DNA of 5,440 bases from Acidobacteriota bacterium (GCA_023415725.1 JAEZJR010000078.1:1-5440); one strand, 5' to 3'. Shown: positions 1-5,035, numbered from the stretch's first letter. Made by a program: numbers and translations. Notes: generated by a model from the sequence alone, not told the origin.

Positions 1-747
1 TTCCTGCTCGGCACGCCGAACGAGGGCTCGCTTCTGTCACTTGAAGCGCTTCTCAAAGGCGTTTCTTACGTCGGCAGCGGTATAAAGCTCCCGTGGGTTC
101 AGAACCTCGACCGCTTCGACGTGTTCACCGTCCCGTCGATCTTCCAACTGCTTCCCTTCGACGGCAGCTTCATCGCCTACGACGAAGATCTGAAACCATT
201 GAAGATCGATCTTTACGACCCGGTGTCGTGGGACGAGTACGACTGGAGCGCTTGGAAGGATGACGGTTTCAAGAAGAAGTTCACGGAGGCTGAGCAGCGG
301 AACGCTCGCCCGTACTTCCTTGCCGCACTTCGGCGCGCCAAGCAATTCCACGAGGCCCTGAACGCCAACACGCGCGAAAAGGTACCCGTTTCCTTCTACC
401 TGATGGGTGGGGACTGCAAGGACACGCAGAACGCCGTGGTGCTTCGTCGTAATGAAAAGAAGGACCGCTGGATCACGCAGTTCAACGCGGATTCCTACAC
501 GACCGCCGCGGGAACGAAGATCACTTCCGAACAGCTAAAGGCCGTCCTTTATGTGGTCGGTGACAGCGTCGTGCCGAAGCGGTCGCTCGACCTGAGTACT
601 CTTCGCACCAACGGTCATGCTAATATCCTCCCGGTCGCTTCCGAGCTGTACCAGTGCGAGGGGCACACGAAACTCGTCAACAACCCCGATATTCAGGCGA
701 AGCTGTTCTCGCTGCTGGGCACACAACTTACCGCGAGCCGGCCATGA
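1..747 (+). CDS. LCAT-like alpha/beta hydrolase (lipase/acyltransferase fold), 5' end missing
   Basis: The frame is open from base 1, so the gene begins outside the window; 248 C-terminal residues are visible. They start with a GTPNEGS motif (residues 4-10), which in lecithin:cholesterol acyltransferase-like and related lipases follows the nucleophile elbow, then a VPSIFQLLP segment also typical of that group. The GDSVVP motif supplies the likely catalytic aspartate (residue 188 of the visible part) and GHTKL the likely catalytic histidine (residue 222). Their spacing of 34 residues is close to that in LCAT/PLA2G15-type enzymes. The nucleophile serine would lie upstream and cannot be checked. 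The expected role is hydrolysis or transfer of an acyl chain on a lipid or other ester; the substrate is unknown. Location cannot be judged without the N-terminus. The stop lies 6 bases before the next gene, suggesting co-transcription. An internal GTG at 121 is not needed as a start, because homology-like sequence continues upstream of it. Confidence 0.75.
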   Translation, partial: FLLGTPNEGSLLSLEALLKGVSYVGSGIKLPWVQNLDRFDVFTVPSIFQLLPFDGSFIAYDEDLKPLKIDLYDPVSWDEYDWSAWKDDGFKKKFTEAEQRNARPYFLAALRRAKQFHEALNANTREKVPVSFYLMGGDCKDTQNAVVLRRNEKKDRWITQFNADSYTTAAGTKITSEQLKAVLYVVGDSVVPKRSLDLSTLRTNGHANILPVASELYQCEGHTKLVNNPDIQAKLFSLLGTQLTASRP

Positions 748-753
748 TGAGGT

Positions 754-1134
754 ATGAGCAGCCTCTTTGACGAAAATGAGCCTAGGTCCGAGTCGCACTC
801 CGCGTCGAAGGCGGTAACCCACGCTGTACCGATCTTCGACGCCCCGGTCGTTTCCATCCTGGACGAAACCGCGGGCGAGGAAACCGTAGACGAACCCTAC
901 ATCCTCTCCGAATCAAAGCCGCTCTCCACCGCCGAAACCATCCGCTCGAGCGGCCTCGCTTGGTCCGCCGCGATCGCCCTTTTCGCCGCTGTTCTCGTAA
1001 TGCTTATCATCGGCTGGGGCGCCGACCTAATCCTCGGCAGTTCCCCCTGGGGCATCGTAGTCGGCATCATCATCGGCGCCGCGATCGGCTTTTTCCAATT
1101 CTTCCGCATCATCGGCGAAATCTTTAAGAAATAA
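754..1134 (+). CDS. atpZ: AtpZ/AtpI-type F1F0-ATPase accessory membrane protein
   Basis: This is a 126-residue protein with a long acidic, Ser/Glu-rich N-terminal stretch (about residues 1-60) and two transmembrane helices (about 69-87 and 99-117). They are joined by a short GADLILGSSPWG loop and the chain ends in a basic FRIIGEIFKK tail. The SPWG turn followed by a Gly-rich helix ending in FFRI is the pattern of the small two-helix AtpZ family encoded at the head of atp operons, which has been linked to Mg2+/Ca2+ uptake and to c-ring assembly with AtpI. The start at 754 is only 6 bases after the previous stop. A GAGG at 749-752 is too close to be a normal ribosome binding site, so translation is probably coupled to the hydrolase gene. 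The N-terminal extension is longer than in typical members and looks disordered. The family call rests on topology, motif and position next to atpI-atpB; the symbol is provisional. Confidence 0.65.
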   Translation: MSSLFDENEPRSESHSASKAVTHAVPIFDAPVVSILDETAGEETVDEPYILSESKPLSTAETIRSSGLAWSAAIALFAAVLVMLIIGWGADLILGSSPWGIVVGIIIGAAIGFFQFFRIIGEIFKK

Positions 1135-1144
1135 TCCAAAGCTC

Positions 1145-1221
1145 GGAGTTCCACCTTTTGGTGGCCCGCGGCTGCCACGAAACGTCCCATCGCCACGGAA
1201 GCCAGCTTTAGCTGGAACGCC
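1145..1221. repeat. 77-bp REPIN-like inverted hairpin pair, copy 1
   Basis: The left arm (1145-1164) reads GGAGTTC running into a CCACC-TTTT-GGTGG hairpin. The right arm (1202-1221), read on the minus strand, is GGCGTTC running into a CCAGCT-AA-AGCTGG hairpin. Thus two half-elements face each other across a 37-base spacer. Length, arm layout and part of the spacer match the element at 2693-2769. It fills most of the gap between the AtpZ-like gene and atpI and ends 18 bases before the candidate -35 box. Confidence 0.6.
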
Positions 1222-1239
1222 GGTCTTTCGCGGGCGACT

Positions 1240-1268
1240 TTGTCTTTTCCGCACTTTGTTAGTAAAAT
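1240..1268 (+). promoter_or_regulatory. Candidate sigma70 promoter for atpI
   Basis: TTGTCT at 1240-1245 (4 of 6 to the consensus -35) and TAAAAT at 1263-1268 (5 of 6 to the consensus -10) are separated by exactly 17 bases. Transcription would start near 1275, only about 5-6 bases before the GTG of atpI. The message would have a very short leader, which agrees with the absence of a Shine-Dalgarno sequence. This is a prediction from sequence only. Confidence 0.4.
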
Positions 1269-1280
1269 TTACGGTTTGCA

Positions 1281-1688
1281 GTGAGCGTTGATTTTGATCC
1301 TGCTGACCCTGATCAGCCATTGACAACTGAGGCGCGGAACGAGCGTATTCTCGTCATACTCGCAGTTTTGAGTATTGGCGGGTCGATCGCCGGGGCCGCT
1401 CTGGCCGGGGCTCGTTTCGGGTTGGGCGGTTTGATCGGCTGCGTGCTCGCCTTCGTCAACTATTTTTGGATGAGGCGGTCGCTAAGGGCGATCTTCTCGA
1501 CCGCGGCGGAGGGGCAGAAACCGAGTTTCATCGGGGCCGGGTATTTCATACGTTACCTGGTGCTCGGAGGCATCGTAGCGTTCTTCCACGTATTCGGGAT
1601 ACTTCCGATCGGGGCGATCCTCGTCGGGATGGCCGGATTCGGCTTCGCCATCCTGTTCGAAGCCGCCCTTCGGGGTTTTCGGACCTAA
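1281..1688 (+). CDS. atpI: ATP synthase protein I (AtpI-like, four-helix membrane protein)
   Basis: This is a 135-residue protein with an acidic N-terminus (about 1-20) and four predicted transmembrane helices (about 23-42, 46-63, 85-105 and 108-127). Helix 2 ends with the FVNYFWMRRSLR motif: an Asn in the membrane followed by a basic stretch, characteristic of the ATP-synt_I family. Position directly before subunits a and c supports the call. AtpI proteins act in the cytoplasmic membrane and help assemble or stabilise the c-ring; they are not part of the finished enzyme. The start is taken as GTG at 1281; no Shine-Dalgarno sequence precedes it, but a promoter-like pair lies just upstream. 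The next gene begins 77 bases after the stop, and that gap contains a strong hairpin. Confidence 0.75.
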   Translation: MSVDFDPADPDQPLTTEARNERILVILAVLSIGGSIAGAALAGARFGLGGLIGCVLAFVNYFWMRRSLRAIFSTAAEGQKPSFIGAGYFIRYLVLGGIVAFFHVFGILPIGAILVGMAGFGFAILFEAALRGFRT

Positions 1689-1692
1689 GGAA

Positions 1693-1711
1693 CGCCGGCA
1701 CCATGCCGGCG
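1693..1711. repeat. GC-rich hairpin in the atpI-atpB gap
   Basis: This is a perfect 8-bp inverted repeat, CGCCGGCA and TGCCGGCG, around a 3-base loop, starting 5 bases after the atpI stop. No T-run follows, so it is not a typical rho-independent terminator; it may attenuate transcription, protect the mRNA end, or be a repeat copy. With its flanking GGAA it closely resembles the terminator hairpin at 5036-5059. Confidence 0.6.
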
Positions 1712-1741
1712 AGTGAATATGGTCGATCGGGTTTCAGCAAT

Positions 1742-1766
1742 ACTTATAACAACGGACTTATAACAA
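1742..1766 (+). promoter_or_regulatory. Tandem ACTTATAACAA repeat overlapping the atpB start
   Basis: ACTTATAACAA occurs perfectly twice (1742-1752 and 1756-1766) with a 3-base CGG between, giving a 14-base period. The second copy ends in the A of the atpB ATG. Each copy contains TATAAC, a plausible -10 hexamer (1745-1750 and 1759-1764), but no good -35 is seen at 16-18 bases upstream. It could be a promoter, a factor-binding direct repeat, or an AT-rich unstructured initiation region replacing a Shine-Dalgarno sequence. Confidence 0.4.
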
Positions 1767-2686
1767 TGTTCCTATTTTCAGAAGGCGGCGGACATCACCT
1801 ACCGCTCATCGTCGAGTTCATTAACCACTACATCGGCGAACCGGTCCACGAGTTCCAGTTGAACTACACAAAGCCGGTCTGGGATAAGTTCTTCTCCAAT
1901 TTCGGCACCGAAGCGGAAAACGTCTTCGGTCCCTACACTGTCGAGAACGCAGTCCCCTGGTACACGGTCATGTTCGTGATCGCATGTCTGCTCACCGTCC
2001 TGGTAGTTTGGATAATGAAGGGCAAGCTGTCGGACGACGATCCCACGCCGGGCCAGCAGACTCTCGAGGCCGGTTATCTCGCGATCAAGGACATGATCGT
2101 CAGCGTCGTGGGCCCGCACGGGTTCAAGTACTTCCCCGTCATTGCGACCTTCGCTTGCCTCATCCTGATCTCGAACCTGATGGGGCAGTTCCCGCTCTTC
2201 ATGTCTCCGACCGCGTCCGTGAACGTCACATTCGCACTCGGTATAGCCTCGTTCATCTATTACAACTCGGTCGGTATCCGTGAGAACGGGCTGCTCAACC
2301 ACCTGAAGCACCTCGCCGGGCCGAAACTGCCGTGGTTCATGTTCCTCGTAACGATGCTGATCTTCGGCATCGAGCTGATCTCGAACCTGATCCGCCCGCT
2401 CACGCTCGGCGTCCGGCTGTTCGCGAATATCTACTCTGACGAGCAGGTCTTCGTGCAGATCACGAACCTCGCTCCGCCGTTCACGCACTTCATCGTGCCG
2501 CTCGCGCTCACGGCACTCGGCGTTTTCGTTTCGTTCGTGCAGACGCTCGTTTTCACCCTGCTCTCGACCATCTACCTCGGCGAAGTCACGCACGAGCCGC
2601 ACGATGAGCACGGGCACGAGCCGGACCCGGATTTTGAACACCACATCGGTGACGCGCGGCCGGTGCACATCACGGCCGCACCTTAA
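1766..2686 (+). CDS. atpB: F0F1 ATP synthase subunit a
   Basis: This 306-residue integral membrane subunit forms the ion half-channels against the c-ring. The core motif GVRLFANIYSDE contains Arg217, equivalent to the essential E. coli Arg210. Glu226 corresponds to Glu219 and Gln259 to Gln252; the 42-residue spacing from Arg to Gln is identical to E. coli. The E. coli His245 position is Gly here, as in many bacteria. Several hydrophobic helices run from about residue 70 to 270. The N-terminus is a roughly 65-residue pre-helix region (HHLPLIVEF, NYTKPVWDKFF). The last 35 residues or so form an acidic His-rich tail with seven His, predicted cytoplasmic. The ATG at 1766 is chosen because conserved-looking sequence begins there; the frame is open further upstream (another ATG at 1703) only by overlap with atpI. 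No Shine-Dalgarno sequence is present. The 77-base gap after atpI and 268-base gap before atpE suggest partly independent expression. Confidence 0.95.
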   Translation: MFLFSEGGGHHLPLIVEFINHYIGEPVHEFQLNYTKPVWDKFFSNFGTEAENVFGPYTVENAVPWYTVMFVIACLLTVLVVWIMKGKLSDDDPTPGQQTLEAGYLAIKDMIVSVVGPHGFKYFPVIATFACLILISNLMGQFPLFMSPTASVNVTFALGIASFIYYNSVGIRENGLLNHLKHLAGPKLPWFMFLVTMLIFGIELISNLIRPLTLGVRLFANIYSDEQVFVQITNLAPPFTHFIVPLALTALGVFVSFVQTLVFTLLSTIYLGEVTHEPHDEHGHEPDPDFEHHIGDARPVHITAAP

Positions 2687-2692
2687 AAGTTC

Positions 2693-2769
2693 AGAGTTCA
2701 AGCTTTAGCTTGTATATATTGTCCCCGAGACACCGTGGGATCACGAAAACAAGCTAAAGCTTGAACTCT
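2693..2769. repeat. 77-bp REPIN-like inverted hairpin pair, copy 2
   Basis: Arms at 2693-2713 and 2749-2769 are perfect 21-bp inverted repeats around a 35-base centre. Within each arm GAGTTC leads into a small hairpin, CAAGCT and AGCTTG with a 2-base loop, so each arm can also fold by itself. The element starts 7 bases after the atpB stop. Its length equals that of the 1145-1221 element, and the two spacers share CC-CGA-AC and CACG-AA motifs in register. In RNA, pairing of the long arms would form a stable stem between atpB and atpE that could affect relative expression of subunits a and c. Confidence 0.75.
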
Positions 2770-2954
2770 AAAACAAGGGGAAAACGGTCTTTCAAAACTC
2801 GCTTTTTATAGCAAGATCAGCCGGCACGCTACAGGAGCGTATGACTCCAGACGAGTATAAAATCATACGCATACCGGAAGCAGGCGAAATAATACACCCG
2901 AGCGGGTTGGGTATCGATCGGTCCTCCGAACAAATAAAACAGGAGACTATTAAA
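2770..2954 (+). other. atpE 5' leader region
   Basis: These 185 bases between the repeat and the atpE start contain no gene I can support. They hold AT-rich stretches that could be -10 boxes (TTTATA at 2805-2810, TATAAA at 2856-2861) without convincing -35 partners. An ATG at 2841 is preceded by AGGAG at 2833-2837 and is in frame with atpE, adding 38 codons if used. No known riboswitch was recognised. The length suggests atpE may have its own promoter, or a long leader giving extra subunit c. Confidence 0.3.
2941..2945 (+). promoter_or_regulatory. Shine-Dalgarno site of atpE
   Basis: AGGAG lies 9 bases before the ATG at 2955, a near-ideal arrangement. It decides the atpE start over the in-frame ATG at 2841. 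It stands out because atpI, atpB and the pseudokinase gene lack such a site, in keeping with the high copy number needed for subunit c. Confidence 0.75.
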
Positions 2955-3296
2955 ATGACCAAATTGAAGCATATTTTCTTCGCGACGCTCGCGATCGTGA
3001 TGACGTCGGTCGTCGCTTCGGCCCAGGCCGGTGCCGGCGCAGCCGATAACGCCTACACGCTTAACTCGTCCCGCGCTCTCGCAGCCGGCATCGGGTTCGG
3101 TATCGCCGCCGGCCTCGCCGCTATCGCTCAGGGTATCGTCGGTTCGCGCGCCGCTGAAGGTGCTGCCCGCAACCCGGGTGCCGCCGGCCAGGTTCAGACC
3201 CTCATGATCATCGCGCTCGCTCTTATCGAGTCGCTCGTGCTCTTCGCCCTGCTGATCGCGTTCGTCGTCGTCACGCCGTCCGCTAACCCTCAGTAG
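2955..3296 (+). CDS. atpE: F0F1 ATP synthase subunit c with N-terminal signal-like extension
   Basis: This 113-residue proteolipid forms the membrane rotor ring. The core is the usual hairpin: a Gly/Ala-rich helix 1 (about 41-66), a polar loop with AARNPG (Arg72, Asn73, Pro74), and helix 2 (about 83-106) with the ion-binding carboxylate Glu92. Gln59 in helix 1 and Ser93 beside the Glu align with Gln32 and Ser66 of the Na+-binding Ilyobacter ring, but Phe97 replaces its Tyr70, so the coupling ion is uncertain. Typical c subunits have about 70-90 residues. The excess here is an N-terminal stretch with a basic start, a hydrophobic core (7-20) and VASA before residue 24, resembling a cleavable Sec signal peptide. 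The start at 2955 is supported by AGGAG 9 bases upstream. A terminator follows at once, and no atpF or F1 genes come after, so this ends the atp cluster here. Confidence 0.93.
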   Translation: MTKLKHIFFATLAIVMTSVVASAQAGAGAADNAYTLNSSRALAAGIGFGIAAGLAAIAQGIVGSRAAEGAARNPGAAGQVQTLMIIALALIESLVLFALLIAFVVVTPSANPQ

Positions 3297-3313
3297 GCTT
3301 TCAGCCAATACCT

Positions 3314-3347
3314 GAGCGGGCGAGGATCTAGGTTCTCGCCCGCTTTT
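3314..3347 (+). terminator. Rho-independent terminator after atpE
   Basis: AGCGGGCGAG (3315-3324) pairs perfectly with CTCGCCCGCT (3335-3344) around a 10-base loop, with a possible G-U pair extending the base, and is followed by TTTT at 3344-3347. It lies 18 bases after the atpE stop and should end the atp transcript. Confidence 0.8.
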
Positions 3348-3355
3348 CCTATGTA

Positions 3356-3377
3356 GGACAGACTTTACAGTCTGTCC
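3356..3377. repeat. Perfect 9-bp hairpin (GGACAGACT / AGTCTGTCC)
   Basis: GGACAGACT (3356-3364) and AGTCTGTCC (3369-3377) form a perfect inverted repeat with loop TTAC. It lies 9 bases beyond the T-run of the atpE terminator and is followed by C-rich sequence, not T, so it is unlikely to be a second terminator. It looks like another dispersed intergenic hairpin; copy number cannot be seen from this window. Confidence 0.6.
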
Positions 3378-3432
3378 CCGCCCGACTGCAGGACCCGCCG
3401 GGATTGACCGGGTGGTCATGGCAAAGATTGCT

Positions 3433-3500
3433 TTAACCCGCGAATAACGCGAATATTACGAATATTTTCTTATATTTATTCGCGAACATTCGCCGGCTAA
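3433..3500. repeat. GCGAAT tandem/inverted repeat upstream of pseudokinase gene
   Basis: The left side contains a 9-base-period series, CGCGAATAA, CGCGAATAT, TACGAATAT (3439-3465). The right side (about 3471-3500) contains the inverse, TATTCGCG and ATTCGCC, flanked by TTAA on the left and CTAA on the right. Together they form an imperfect long hairpin around an AT-rich centre. Similar GCGAAT-rich palindromes occur as dispersed repeats in several bacterial phyla (recollection, not searched). It occupies the promoter region of the next gene. Confidence 0.55.
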
Positions 3501-3536
3501 ATACTAAAACCTGCAACCACTTGAACCGATAGACGT

Positions 3537-3542
3537 TCTAAT
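3537..3542 (+). promoter_or_regulatory. Possible -10 box for the pseudokinase gene
   Basis: TCTAAT (5 of 6 to TATAAT) ends 5 bases before the ATG at 3548. With a normal -10 to start distance, transcription would begin at about the ATG, giving a leaderless message, consistent with the absence of a Shine-Dalgarno sequence. No good -35 is seen. Confidence 0.25.
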
Positions 3543-3547
3543 TGAAG

Positions 3548-5032
3548 ATGCCTGGAGAATTGACCGGAAAACTCATCGCCGAAAAGTACCGTGTTGACGC
3601 CTACCTCGGCCCCGCCGGGCTCGGTGAACTTTATCGCGGCATTAACACACTGCTCGACAAACCGGTGTCTATCTCGATCCTTACCGCCGGTTCGGATCTC
3701 GCGGACCGTTTTTTCAGCGAAGCGAAGGCGGCCGCCAAGGTCGATCACCGGAACGTCCTCAACCTGGTAGATTTCGGCACCTACGATGGCACCTCATATG
3801 CCGTTTACGAGGCAGCGAACGGCGAGACGCTCGCCGAGGCGCTAAAGCGCGAGGAACGACTTCCCGCCGACATGTCCGTCGAGATCGCCCGGCAGATCGC
3901 CGCCGGACTTGGGGCCGCTCACGCTGCGGGCATAGTTCACGGTAATCTAACGCCCGCCAACGTCCTCGCTTTCAGCAGCGAACCCGGCGCGGCTTCGGTA
4001 AAGGTCTTCGGTTTCAGCACCGCCAACGCGATCACCGACGATACGGCACTGCAGGACCCCGCAAGGTTCGCCTACCTTTCGCCCGAGCAGTGCTCCGGTG
4101 CGGAGGTGATCGACGCGAGGACTGACCTTTACTCGCTCGGCGTAATACTTTTTGAAATGCTCGCGGGGGAAAGGCCGTTCATGGGCGAAACCCCGACCGA
4201 GGTGATGATGCGGCACATCGAGGAGCCGCCTCCGCCACTCTCCGCATTTAGGCAGGACCTGCCCGAATCGCTCGAGCCCGTCATACTTAGGGCCCTCGCC
4301 AAGGATCCCGACGCTCGCTACCACACCGCAGGGGAATTCGCCTCGGATCTGGACCTCGCGATGGCGGGGCAACCGATCGCCGCCGCCGCTGCAACCGCAG
4401 GCGAAGGCACGAACAACATCTGGAAAACCGCTTTCGTGGTGCTGGTCGGGATCTCTCTCCTGACCTTCGGCCTAATATACGCCACTTCAGTAAAACAAAC
4501 CGACCCGACGACGGTCCCGCAGGCGGACGCCAACGGGATGCCCGTTCAGCCGATCAACCCGGCCACCGGCATCGAGGAGCAGAACCTCTCTAATCTTCCG
4601 CCCGATTATTCGACCCTCGGGAACTCGAACATAAACCCTGCGATGGTGGACCCGGTTCCAGGCGGCGACGGTTACAACCCCTGGGCAAACGGCGGAGCAC
4701 CGCCCGCAGGAGCACCCGCGATCCCACCGGGCGGACAGGTCATCCAGGTTCCCCCTGGTCAGAGTCCGTTCATGATGGACCCGAACTGCATCCTTCAGCC
4801 CAGCGGCATCTACCTTTGCCCGGTGCCCGTGACGCCAACTCCCGCGCCCAAAGCGACGCCGACGCCGCGTACACCGGCGAATGCGAACACAAACACCGCA
4901 ACGCCTCCGGCCGTCGCGACCCCGACGCCGCAAACGCGGCCGTCACCGGCTCCGGAACGATCACCGGCCACCCGCCCAGCCCGCACACCGGCCCCGGCGA
5001 ACAACCGCCCCGACCCAAACAGCGAATTCTAA
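3548..5032 (+). CDS. Membrane-anchored pseudokinase (PknB-like Ser/Thr kinase fold) with Pro/Thr-rich outer tail
   Basis: This is a 494-residue protein. Residues about 14-275 have the Hanks-type kinase fold of PknB relatives: glycine loop LGPAGLGELY (20-29), alphaC Glu58, HGNLTPAN at the catalytic loop (131-138), SPEQ (178-181), DLYSLGVILFEML (193-205) and the C-lobe Arg257. Three catalytic residues are replaced: the VAIK lysine is Ser43, the HRD aspartate is Asn133 (motif HGN), and DFG reads GFS (155-157). The HRD arginine is Gly132 and the catalytic-loop lysine is Thr135. Phosphotransfer is therefore not expected; a scaffold or phospho-dependent binding role is likelier. One transmembrane helix (about 294-312) is followed by about 180 outer residues rich in Pro, Gly, Asn and Thr, with Cys414 and Cys424 able to form a disulfide; residues 427-494 are low-complexity Pro/Thr/Ala. 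The start is ATG 3548; TTG 3542 is possible. The gene stands alone between two terminators. Confidence 0.88.
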   Translation: MPGELTGKLIAEKYRVDAYLGPAGLGELYRGINTLLDKPVSISILTAGSDLADRFFSEAKAAAKVDHRNVLNLVDFGTYDGTSYAVYEAANGETLAEALKREERLPADMSVEIARQIAAGLGAAHAAGIVHGNLTPANVLAFSSEPGAASVKVFGFSTANAITDDTALQDPARFAYLSPEQCSGAEVIDARTDLYSLGVILFEMLAGERPFMGETPTEVMMRHIEEPPPPLSAFRQDLPESLEPVILRALAKDPDARYHTAGEFASDLDLAMAGQPIAAAAATAGEGTNNIWKTAFVVLVGISLLTFGLIYATSVKQTDPTTVPQADANGMPVQPINPATGIEEQNLSNLPPDYSTLGNSNINPAMVDPVPGGDGYNPWANGGAPPAGAPAIPPGGQVIQVPPGQSPFMMDPNCILQPSGIYLCPVPVTPTPAPKATPTPRTPANANTNTATPPAVATPTPQTRPSPAPERSPATRPARTPAPANNRPDPNSEF

Positions 5033-5035
5033 TGG

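Noticed and set aside
1466..1765. A 100-codon upstream extension of the atpB frame
   Set aside because: It overlaps atpI in another frame, has low-quality Arg-rich sequence, and subunit a family-like sequence begins at 1766.
1799..2701. 300-residue open frame on the minus strand across atpB
   Set aside because: It is antisense to a certain gene, with an Arg/Glu/Asp-rich composition typical of the complement of a membrane-protein gene.
2922..2945. Possible hairpin hiding the atpE Shine-Dalgarno site (CTCC with GGAG)
   Set aside because: Only four base pairs with a 15-base loop; too weak to propose as a regulatory switch.
2841..2954. Start of atpE at ATG 2841, adding 38 charged residues
   Set aside because: The extension would bury the signal-like N-terminus; the ATG at 2955 has a better placed AGGAG. 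Kept only as a minor alternative.
1145..3500. CRISPR array
   Set aside because: Repeats are inverted hairpin pairs of different families; no regularly spaced direct repeats with unique spacers.
4487..4933. Minus-strand frame of 148 Arg-rich residues inside the pseudokinase gene
   Set aside because: It is the shadow of the Pro/Thr-rich coding region, with no start signal or recognisable motif.
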